From positions 1-7,550 of the forward strand of contig CAJYIL010000673.1 of assembly GCA_913774795.1 (NCBI GenBank): a stretch of 7,550 nt of DNA, read 5' to 3'. Made by a program: the position numbers and the translations under genes. Source of the stretch: Pseudobdellovibrionaceae bacterium. GTDB taxonomy: Bacteria > Bdellovibrionota > Bdellovibrionia > Bdellovibrionales > JAMPXM01. The notes under the pieces were generated by a model that made no database searches, was not told the origin of the DNA, and worked only from the letters and a program-made list of their open reading frames with translations. Below are positions 1-5,619 of this stretch, in pieces (the stretch's first letter is position 1; the number at the start of each line of letters is the position of its first letter).

Positions 1-2
1 CC

Positions 3-182
3 TGGATTTATTTTGCTGCTGCCGGCGTCTTCGTTCTGTTTATCTTCGCCTACGTCATCGTCATGGTGGTGTGGCCGGAGTGGGTCGGGATTACCGGTAA
101 AGTCGCTAAAGAAGCGGAGCGTGCGCACCGCGATGGCACCGCTGCCAGCGATGACTTCATGGATTCACTTCACAAGAAATAA
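3..182 (+). CDS. C-terminal end of a small membrane protein (partial)
   Basis: The reading frame enters from the left edge and ends at TAA 180-182, so only the last 59 residues are visible. They begin with one strongly hydrophobic stretch of about 24 residues (fragment residues 1-24, WIYFAAAGVF onward to VVW). A short polar tail rich in Lys, Arg, Asp and Glu follows, ending in HKK. This fits a final transmembrane helix with a charged, probably cytoplasmic tail by the positive-inside rule. I do not recognise the family and no catalytic motif is visible. The next gene on the same strand starts 35 to 83 bases downstream, depending on its start codon, so co-transcription is possible. Frame choice rests on the clean hydrophobic-to-polar pattern. 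The overlapping frame beginning at 13 gives a Ser/Trp/Arg-rich, implausible protein. Confidence 0.6.
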   Translation, partial: WIYFAAAGVFVLFIFAYVIVMVVWPEWVGITGKVAKEAERAHRDGTAASDDFMDSLHKK

Positions 183-254
183 GTGTAGATCTAGCCAAAA
201 TTCAGAGCTGGCCTTTAATGCCTCGGCCGAAATACCTATTCTCAGGTTCGCTTC

Positions 255-268
255 GAGGTGATCAATTG
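255..268 (+). promoter_or_regulatory. Shine-Dalgarno GAGG and TTG start of the orphan receiver gene
   Basis: GAGG at 255-258 lies 7 bases ahead of an in-frame TTG at 266-268. The upstream in-frame ATG at 218 has no purine-rich site before it (GAGCTGGCCTTTA). Similarity to histidine-kinase sequence also begins right after the TTG, so TTG 266 is favoured over ATG 218. This is a judgement from spacing and homology, not proof. Confidence 0.45.
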
Positions 269-1096
269 GAAAATCAGATTCCCCACTCTCTCCCTATCGC
301 TCTCAATCGCGCGGTTCAAACCCACGCGGCCCGCGCCTTCGCGCAAGGCAAGCTCTTCTCTTTCAAAATCATCAACGGATTGCCGACTTGGATCGCCGAT
401 GATCTCGGCGCCTTTCAATCCGCGCTCGAGGAGTGCTTGGCGAAGCAGCTAGAGAAGTCTCGCGCGCGCGAGACCTACGTCATCTGTTCGCTCACCCGCT
501 TGCCAGACGAACGCATCGAGCTCGACTTCACTTCAACGGATCTCCCCGGTTTCAAACTCTCCAGCGATGCCAAGCCGTTCTTCACGTACGCACTGACACC
601 GTACTCCGAACGAGAGACGTTCAAATCTCTTTTACCGCTCGATAACGATGCCGAGCTCAAACTGGTCGATGAAGTCTTAAGCGGCTACTGCGTCTTGATC
701 GTCGACGATTCTGAAGAGGCGCTCGCCTACGAGTCACGTCTCGTCGAGAAATTCGGCGGAAGAGCGGTGTGTGCCCGCACGGGCACCGAGGCGATCGAAA
801 AAGCTTTAAACGATCACTTCGATATCGTGTTGATGGATATCAAGATGCCGAACGTCGACGGCAACCTTGCGATGAAAACACTCGTCGACAAGCGATACCG
901 GATGCCGGTGGTGGCGTTGAGTGCATTCACCTCAAACCAGGAACGAAAGCACTCGCTCTCGCATGGTTTTGCCGACTATCTCTCGAAGCCAATCGTGCCT
1001 GAGCAATTGATTCGGACGATCGCGCGCCTCACAAATCGCTCACTCCCAATCGTTCACTCGACGGGAGCAGCACGGTTCACGAGCGCCTTACTCTAA
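266..1096 (+). CDS. Orphan receiver protein with degenerate HATPase-like N-terminus
   Basis: From TTG 266 this gives 276 residues; from ATG 218 it would be 292. The C-terminal half (about residues 141-256, TTG numbering) is a complete response-regulator receiver. It has the acidic pair D147/D148 in IVDDSEE, phospho-acceptor D191 in LMDIKMP, S219 in ALSAF and K241 in LSKP, so phosphotransfer looks possible. No DNA-binding or enzymatic output domain follows; about 22 residues remain. The N-terminal half resembles the HATPase region of hybrid histidine kinases: 'HAARAFAQGK', 'GLPTWIADDLGAFQSALEE', then 'DERIELDFTSTD' where a DTGIGI-type box would sit. However, the N-box Asn, the G1 Asp-Gly and the GTGLGL box are missing, and so is the HisKA phospho-His domain. 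I infer a decayed or repurposed hybrid kinase whose receiver stays intact. It may exchange phosphate with another kinase, for example the one at 3983-5578. A wholly different N-terminal fold is possible. Confidence 0.85.
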   Translation: MENQIPHSLPIALNRAVQTHAARAFAQGKLFSFKIINGLPTWIADDLGAFQSALEECLAKQLEKSRARETYVICSLTRLPDERIELDFTSTDLPGFKLSSDAKPFFTYALTPYSERETFKSLLPLDNDAELKLVDEVLSGYCVLIVDDSEEALAYESRLVEKFGGRAVCARTGTEAIEKALNDHFDIVLMDIKMPNVDGNLAMKTLVDKRYRMPVVALSAFTSNQERKHSLSHGFADYLSKPIVPEQLIRTIARLTNRSLPIVHSTGAARFTSALL

Positions 1097-1106
1097 TCTT
1101 TAGAAC

Positions 1107-1646
1107 TCACTGCTTCGCGCAAACCTGTTGAACAGTTTGGCCGTTCTCATTCACCGGAGAGACATCTCGAACAAACGAGATCTCCGGCGTGAATGCGATA
1201 TCGAGTTTTGAAGACGACAGAACCTGGATCCAGATTTCATCTGTTGTTCGCTTGTGAGCGACGCCCAGGCCCTCAAGAACCATCGCGCTATTTTCAAGAT
1301 AATATTTGCCGTCGAACGTTTGCGGCGTCGTGCCGTCCTGCGGGAGATAGGCTCCCGTGTAGGTGCCGTTCGTCGGGTGAACAAAAAGGCGAATCTGCGC
1401 AAAACCCGTGTTGGATTTCGGCGAAACGAAATTTGCGGTCATCGCGCTGAACGCCATGTTTGCCTGGTCAGCGCACGAGCCGATCACGCCTGTCATAAAT
1501 GGCGCGAAATACTCTTGCGAGGGCTTGCCGTCGATGACGCAGTTTTGGTTTCGGCAAGTTCCTTTTTGCTCCTGTGCCGGTGGGTATGTCGGCGAGCAGG
1601 CCGCAAGCGCGAACGAAGCTGTCAAAAACATCAAAGCTGATTTCAT
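1107..1646 (-). CDS. Outer-membrane-type lipoprotein, second of a tandem paralogous pair
   Basis: This is a predicted exported lipoprotein of 179 residues. It has a type II signal peptide (MKSALMFLTA...) with lipobox LAAC and lipidated Cys17. Ser18 at +2 does not signal inner-membrane retention, so outer-membrane anchoring is expected. The ATG at 1646 is preferred over a TTG at 1664 because GGAGAG precedes it and the signal peptide then has normal length. The mature part carries Cys31, Cys36, Cys58 and Cys176, which could form two disulfides. It also contains the motif NGTYTGAY (93-100) followed by YYLENSAMVLEGLG. These align in order with the upstream gene's DDGSYTGTY, WAIQQSQIMIEQFGLG and C-terminal ICAERK (here VCAKQ), so the two are paralogues. 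Start and upstream stop share one base (TAATG), indicating translational coupling. I do not recognise the family; repeated short strand-like segments could suit a small beta-barrel binding fold, but that is a guess. Confidence 0.88.
   Translation of the reverse strand: MKSALMFLTASFALAACSPTYPPAQEQKGTCRNQNCVIDGKPSQEYFAPFMTGVIGSCADQANMAFSAMTANFVSPKSNTGFAQIRLFVHPTNGTYTGAYLPQDGTTPQTFDGKYYLENSAMVLEGLGVAHKRTTDEIWIQVLSSSKLDIAFTPEISFVRDVSPVNENGQTVQQVCAKQ
1154..1187. other. Interrupted inverted repeat near the 3' end of a lipoprotein gene
   Basis: ATCTCG (1164-1169) and CGAGAT (1176-1181) form a perfect 6-bp stem with a 6-base loop. CCGGAG (1154-1159) and CTCCGG (1182-1187) extend it, leaving a 4-base bulge on the left. 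It lies inside the coding sequence, about 60 bases from the convergent stop codons. No T-run follows on either strand, so it is not a standard terminator. It could be an mRNA structure or chance. Confidence 0.3.
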
Positions 1647-2257
1647 TATTTTCTCTCCGCGCAAATCGCGTCGACGGATTTGCCGTCTTTCGAAGTTTTC
1701 GAACGCGTCGTGATCAAATTAATCTGTTTTTCGCCAAGGACCGGGTTGATCGAATTGTCTTTTGCGAGCGTGAACTGAATGCCGGGCCAGCCGCGCGCGT
1801 TCACGTTATCGCCCAATCCGAACTGTTCAATCATGATCTGCGACTGCTGAATCGCCCATGTACCCGCCAACGCTTTTTGATTCGCCGTCGAAACGGTTTT
1901 CCAGAAGCCCATGTCGCCGCGCTCTTGAGTGAGTTCTTGATAAGTGCCGGTGTAAGAGCCGTCATCATACAAGAAAACTTGCATGTCGGCGACGATGTCT
2001 TTTCCGTCCGTGGTTTTTGCGACGACGATTCGGTCGGCTAAAACGAGCCACGTGTGACGAAGGCTGCCGTCGGAGCATTGGCCGACCTCTTGATATTTAT
2101 ACTTCGCGTAGATCGCGCCGGCCTGTTTTTCGTCGACGCCTGTCTTGCAGGAAATTCCTGTTTTGCACTCCGGAGCCGGAGTCGGCGCTTGAGTTTCTTG
2201 TTTCCCGCATGCGACAGCCAAAATCGCCGCCATTGCCCAAAGAGCCCATGTCTTCAT
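1646..2257 (-). CDS. Outer-membrane-type lipoprotein, first of a tandem paralogous pair
   Basis: This is a predicted lipoprotein of 203 residues. The signal peptide MKTWALWAMA... ends in lipobox AVAC with Cys17 and Gly at +2, consistent with outer-membrane sorting. A Pro/Thr/Gln-rich linker (about 19-30) precedes the folded part. The ATG at 2257 is chosen because AGAGGA lies just upstream and gives a normal signal peptide; an in-frame ATG at 2272 would add five residues. Cysteines at 17, 31, 37, 61 and 199 match the spacing of the downstream paralogue (17, 31, 36, 58, 176). Shared blocks are GQCSD, DDGSYTGTY (98-106), AGTWAIQQSQIMIEQFGLG (131-149) and the C-terminal ICAERK. GTW...IMIEQFG recalls the strand pairs of small lipocalin-like lipoprotein domains, an inference only. 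It leads the pair, with the promoter expected in 2258-2450, though I see no strong sigma-70 site there on this strand. Function unknown. Confidence 0.88.
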   Translation of the reverse strand: MKTWALWAMAAILAVACGKQETQAPTPAPECKTGISCKTGVDEKQAGAIYAKYKYQEVGQCSDGSLRHTWLVLADRIVVAKTTDGKDIVADMQVFLYDDGSYTGTYQELTQERGDMGFWKTVSTANQKALAGTWAIQQSQIMIEQFGLGDNVNARGWPGIQFTLAKDNSINPVLGEKQINLITTRSKTSKDGKSVDAICAERK

Positions 2258-2290
2258 AAATCCTCTTTCCATTCAGGAACCCGCAAACTT

Positions 2291-2320
2291 GCAAGAGCCC
2301 GGCCCTGTTGGCAAGAACCC
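2291..2320. repeat. Direct repeat of a 10-mer, start-to-start 20 bp
   Basis: GCAAGAGCCC (2291-2300) and GCAAGAACCC (2311-2320) differ at one base and start 20 bp apart, about two helical turns. The first copy overlaps the palindrome CTTGCAAG. They sit 34-63 bases upstream of the lipoprotein ATG (2257), a plausible operator position. Two 10-mers in 250 bases may also be coincidence. Confidence 0.35.
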
Positions 2321-2413
2321 AGAGGCCATTTGACTCGTGTCTGTCCTGTAACTTCTGGAATCATCACTGAAATGGATTTACGACTCCCATATTCGCTTCG
2401 GAGCTCAGGAAGC

Positions 2414-2433
2414 GTGACTCCGAGTCACTTTTT
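2414..2433 (+). terminator. Rho-independent-like hairpin ahead of the KaiC-like gene
   Basis: GTGACT (2414-2419), loop CCG, and AGTCAC (2423-2428) form a perfect 6-bp stem followed immediately by TTTTT (2429-2433). On the plus strand this is the form of a short intrinsic terminator. No plus-strand gene ends here: to the left are minus-strand lipoproteins. It would therefore end antisense or leader transcription, or insulate the KaiC-like gene. The core GTGACTC-C-GAGTCAC is also a good palindrome and could be a protein operator instead. The stem is short, so termination strength is doubtful. Confidence 0.5.
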
Positions 2434-2442
2434 GCGCTGGAA

Positions 2443-2448
2443 TTGACA
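2443..2448 (+). promoter_or_regulatory. Possible -35 element for the KaiC-like/hybrid kinase operon
   Basis: TTGACA matches the sigma-70 -35 consensus exactly, lies just after the hairpin T-run and is 64 bases before the ATG. The expected -10 position (about 2466-2473) reads GTGCTAAC, a poor match to TATAAT. The promoter is therefore only tentative; another sigma factor or chance would explain it equally well. Confidence 0.25.
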
Positions 2449-2511
2449 CTCGGTGTGCGCTAAACGTGCTAACTCACTCAAGCGGCCTTATCAGCATCCC
2501 CGGGAGCAAGC

Positions 2512-3990
2512 ATGCACGGCACATCGAAAACCGGAATCAAAGGCCTCGACTCGATCACGCTGGGTGGACTGCCGGCAAACCGACTCTATCTCCTGCAGGG
2601 CAAGCCTGGTACGGGCAAAACGACGATGGCGTTGCAGTTCTTGATGGAGGGCATCCGGTCCAGCGAGTCGAGTCTTTACATCACGTTCAGCGAAACGAAG
2701 CCCGAACTCGAGAGCGTTGCGGAGTCCCACGGTTGGGATCTGTCGACGATCTCAATCCTCGATCTTTCGGTGATTAACGAAGCGATTAGCGTGAGCTCGA
2801 GCAACACGCTTTTTCACTCCTCCGAAGTCGAACTCGGTCAAACCGTCAAACTTCTCGAAGACGCGGTGACGAACTTAAATCCTCAACGTGTTGTCATCGA
2901 CTCACTCTCGGAGTTGCGGCTTCTCGCGGATTCTTCATTTCGTTACCGCCGTCAAATTTTAGCGCTGAAAGAGTTCTTTCAAAAACGTCAGGCGACCGTC
3001 TTTTTGCTCGATGACATGACGACTGAGGCAGGCGATCTGCACGTGCAAAGCATCGTTCACGGCGTCATGCTCCTCGAAAAATTCCGCGCGGGCTATGGAG
3101 TCGAGAGACGCGAGTTTCACATTTCGAAACTCCGCGGTGTTGGTTTCAAAGGCGGCACTCACGATTACGTGATTCGCCGAGGCGGTCTCGAAATCTACCC
3201 ACGCCTCGTCGCAAATGATCATAAGCATCGGGATTACGTTCAGGAAACGATTTCGAGCGGAAATTCTGAACTCGATAAACTGCTTGGCGGCGGCCTCACG
3301 AAGGGCACCAGTAACTTACTTTTGGGCCCGGCAGGCTCAGGAAAATCTACGCTGACCGTGCGTTTTGCCACTGCGGCGGCTGAGCGTGGTCAGCGCGTGA
3401 CGATTTATAGTTTTGAAGAGAGCCTGACCAATCTCATGGGCCGCGCGGCAGCCTTAGGCATGCCGATGAACGAATACGTCGACGCGGGCTTAATCTCCAT
3501 CCGCAAAATTGATCCGGCCGAACTCACACCCGGTCAATTCACTTCGCTTGTGCGCGGCGAGGCCGACGCCTTAACGAACATGGTTATCATCGACAGCCTG
3601 AATGGCTACATTCACGCAATGCCCGAAGCCGAGTTTTTGATTCTTCAGCTCCACGAACTTCTCTCTTACCTCGGAGGAAAAGGAATCATCACGCTGCTCG
3701 TGCTTTCGCAAGCTGGCATCATGGGAACGATGCAGTCGCCTCTCGATCTGACTTACCTGGCCGATACTGTTCTCCTCACACGCTTTTTCGAAGCTTTCGG
3801 TCGCGTGAAGAAAGCTATCTCCGTCATCAAAAAGCGCACGGGCCCTCACGAAGAGACCCTGCGCGAATACAAACTCTCCTCCGCTGGCATTGAATTGGGT
3901 CCCGTCTTGAGCGAGTTCTCCGGCATCTTCACGGGTGTTCCACGGTACCTCGGAAATTCGAACAAGATTCTCGACGTCGAAAATGAGTGA
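2512..3990 (+). CDS. KaiC-like two-domain RecA-family ATPase
   Basis: This cytoplasmic ATPase has 492 residues (cyanobacterial KaiC is about 519) and two RecA/KaiC domains. Domain 1 (about 5-235) has Walker A GKPGTGKT (30-37) and Walker B VVIDS ending at D130/S131. Domain 2 (about 248-480) has Walker A GPAGSGKST (272-280) and Walker B VIIDS near D361. The paired catalytic glutamates are intact in domain 2 (FEE, E302/E303), but domain 1 reads FSET, so the first Glu is Ser60 and only E61 remains. The segment matching the KaiC autophosphorylation pair Ser431/Thr432 reads LTYLADT, giving Thr414/Tyr415. The start has GGGAG 5 bases before ATG 2512 and begins at the usual TGIKGLD motif. Its stop overlaps the hybrid kinase by 8 bases, so the two are one operon. 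From memory, motifs such as SEVELG, RYRRQILALK and VIRRGGLE mark a proteobacterial KaiC-like group often paired with hybrid kinases. No KaiB is nearby, so a true clock role is not shown. Confidence 0.95.
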   Translation: MHGTSKTGIKGLDSITLGGLPANRLYLLQGKPGTGKTTMALQFLMEGIRSSESSLYITFSETKPELESVAESHGWDLSTISILDLSVINEAISVSSSNTLFHSSEVELGQTVKLLEDAVTNLNPQRVVIDSLSELRLLADSSFRYRRQILALKEFFQKRQATVFLLDDMTTEAGDLHVQSIVHGVMLLEKFRAGYGVERREFHISKLRGVGFKGGTHDYVIRRGGLEIYPRLVANDHKHRDYVQETISSGNSELDKLLGGGLTKGTSNLLLGPAGSGKSTLTVRFATAAAERGQRVTIYSFEESLTNLMGRAAALGMPMNEYVDAGLISIRKIDPAELTPGQFTSLVRGEADALTNMVIIDSLNGYIHAMPEAEFLILQLHELLSYLGGKGIITLLVLSQAGIMGTMQSPLDLTYLADTVLLTRFFEAFGRVKKAISVIKKRTGPHEETLREYKLSSAGIELGPVLSEFSGIFTGVPRYLGNSNKILDVENE

Positions 3991-5578
3991 CACTCGTGAG
4001 TCGTCTTATCTCGTCAGCTTTTTCGCTCCGACCGGTAATGACGGCCGAATCGCAACCGGCGTTCTGCATCAAAGTGGAATCAGGGCCGAGGCGTGCGAGA
4101 GCCTCCCGGAGTTCTGCCGCTTCATAGAAGCTGGCTGCGGAGCCGCCGTCATCGCTGAAGAAGCGCTGACGGTTTCGGCAGTCGAGGAAATCAAACTCGC
4201 CCTTTTGCATCAGCCGGCATGGTCCGATTTACCGGTCATTGTGCTAGCGAAAGCCGGCTCTCCAAGGTTGATCGAAGTTTTTGCGAAAGTCGGTAACATC
4301 TCGATTCTCGAGCGACCCTTCTCGCAACTCACCCTTATTCGCGCGGTCGAGGTCGCACTTCGCGCCCGCGCCAAGCAATACGAAGTCAGTCACCTGCTGA
4401 AACGCCTCGAAACGGCCAAAGAAGATTCCGAAAAAGCGAATCGCGCTAAATCCGAGTTTCTCGCAAATATGAGCCATGAAATCCGCACGCCCATCGGTGC
4501 GATCATTGGCTTCATCGATATTGTTCTAGGGTCGAATCGTCTAAACGGCGAAGACTCGGGGCATCTCGCCATCGCGCAAAGAAATTCAAAACAGCTTTTG
4601 GCGTTGATCGATGACATTTTGGACCTCTCGAAGGTCGAAGCCGGACAAATGAATCTCGAGCAGATCGAATTTTCGCTCATCGAGGTGCTCCGCGATGTCG
4701 TTGTCGCCAAACAACTTGTCGCCAACGAGAAAGGGGTCGAGGTTCGTTTGAGATTTAGGTCGAAGATTCCTGCTCGAGTCACAACGGACTCCGTTCGACT
4801 CCGGCAAATCCTTCTCAATCTGGTTTCTAACGCGATCAAGTTTACGAATACCGGCACGGTCACGATCGAAGTCGGATTCGCTGACCCTCATTTAAAAGTT
4901 TCGGTCATCGACACCGGAATCGGCATGACGAACGAACAAGCCGGCAAACTTTTTCGCCCGTTTTCCCAAGCAGACTCTTCAACAACCCGAAAGTTCGGCG
5001 GCACGGGTCTGGGACTTTCTCTTTCAAAAAAACTCGCCTCGCTGTTGGGCGGAGAGTTGACGCTGGCACACACGGTTCCGGGCCAAGGTTCGCACTTTAT
5101 CTTCTGGTGTCCGATGACTGTTTCGGCCACAACCGAAATGGTCTCATCCTTGGAACCGGCATCGATTCAAACGCATACCGAACACGCGACCGAGATGCCA
5201 TCGGCCTTCTCCGGGAAACGAATTCTGCTCGTCGAAGATTCGGCCGACAACCAACTTTTAATTTCGCATTATTTAAAGAAAACGGGCTGCGAGATCGCGA
5301 TTGCGGGCGACGGGCGCCAGGGCGTCGCGATGGCGTTGAAACACAACTACGATCTGATCCTTATGGATATCCAAATGCCGTTGATGGACGGCCACCAAGC
5401 CATTCGTGCGCTGCGCGCCGAAAACATCACGATTCCTGTCGTCGCTCTCACCGCGCACGCGATGGTCGAAGAACGAAAGCGCGCCGAGACATCGGGCTTC
5501 GATGCCTACCTGACGAAGCCCATCGATCGCAACGCACTTCTCACGACGCTCGATCGCTTTTTAACCAACTTTCATTGA
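3983..5578 (+). CDS. Hybrid histidine kinase with pseudo-receiver N-terminus and C-terminal receiver
   Basis: This is a soluble hybrid sensor kinase of 531 residues with no membrane segment. Residues about 8-128 look like a receiver fold without active-site residues: no acidic pair, Ala58-Glu59 where the phospho-Asp would be, and Arg111-Pro112 in place of Lys-Pro. PTGNDG and QPAWSDLPVIVL are its clearest motifs. A charged helix (about 128-158) leads to HisKA with phospho-acceptor H165 in SHEIRTP. The HATPase domain has N283 (N-box), DTGIGM (310-315), FRPFSQ (324-329) and GGTGLGLS (339-346), all intact. After a linker comes a receiver (about 411-528) with E418/D419, D462 in LMDIQMP, T490 and K512. 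Kinase and phosphorelay activity are therefore expected. The ATG at 3983 lies within the KaiC-like gene and overlaps its stop by 8 bases; a GTG at 3935 in the same frame is less likely. The overlap and the absence of any sensor domain suggest that its input is the KaiC-like ATPase. The downstream phospho-acceptor is unknown. Confidence 0.95.
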   Translation: MSDTRESSYLVSFFAPTGNDGRIATGVLHQSGIRAEACESLPEFCRFIEAGCGAAVIAEEALTVSAVEEIKLALLHQPAWSDLPVIVLAKAGSPRLIEVFAKVGNISILERPFSQLTLIRAVEVALRARAKQYEVSHLLKRLETAKEDSEKANRAKSEFLANMSHEIRTPIGAIIGFIDIVLGSNRLNGEDSGHLAIAQRNSKQLLALIDDILDLSKVEAGQMNLEQIEFSLIEVLRDVVVAKQLVANEKGVEVRLRFRSKIPARVTTDSVRLRQILLNLVSNAIKFTNTGTVTIEVGFADPHLKVSVIDTGIGMTNEQAGKLFRPFSQADSSTTRKFGGTGLGLSLSKKLASLLGGELTLAHTVPGQGSHFIFWCPMTVSATTEMVSSLEPASIQTHTEHATEMPSAFSGKRILLVEDSADNQLLISHYLKKTGCEIAIAGDGRQGVAMALKHNYDLILMDIQMPLMDGHQAIRALRAENITIPVVALTAHAMVEERKRAETSGFDAYLTKPIDRNALLTTLDRFLTNFH

Positions 5579-5619
5579 AGACGCGCGCGGCTCGAGCCAT
5601 CAGACTCACATCGCTGCTG

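Larger units (their letters stand above)
2258..2511. other. Divergent intergenic region between lipoprotein pair and KaiC-like gene
   Basis: This 254-base gap separates the leftward lipoprotein start from the rightward KaiC-like start, so it should hold both promoters. From the left it contains a palindrome CTTGCAAG (2288-2295), a direct repeat (2291-2320), a terminator-like hairpin (2414-2433), a TTGACA hexamer (2443-2448), a small dyad ACAC-TCG-GTGT (2446-2456) and the Shine-Dalgarno GGGAG (2502-2506). I see no convincing coding sequence or RNA gene in it. Confidence 0.6.

Noticed and set aside
2372..2446. Small 24-codon frame (MDLRLPYSLR...) spanning the hairpin upstream of the KaiC-like gene, possible leader peptide
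   Set aside because: No Shine-Dalgarno before the ATG, no run of regulatory codons and no alternative pairing partner seen for the hairpin.
2512..3990. Calling the ATPase a true circadian KaiC
   Set aside because: No KaiA or KaiB in the window, altered domain-1 Glu and altered phosphosites; only KaiC-like is supported.
3988..4005. Short dyad ACTC-GT-GAGT at the start of the kinase gene, and the repeated 9-mer TGACACTCG (2444-2452 and 3988-3996)
   Set aside because: A 4-bp stem and one shared 9-mer in 7.5 kb are expected by chance; one copy is within coding sequence.
5579..5619. Palindrome GGCTCGAGCC (5589-5598) between the convergent kinase and SDR genes as a bidirectional terminator
   Set aside because: As a hairpin it has only a 3-bp stem with a 4-base loop, and there is no T-run on either strand. 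GC-rich chance palindrome is more likely.
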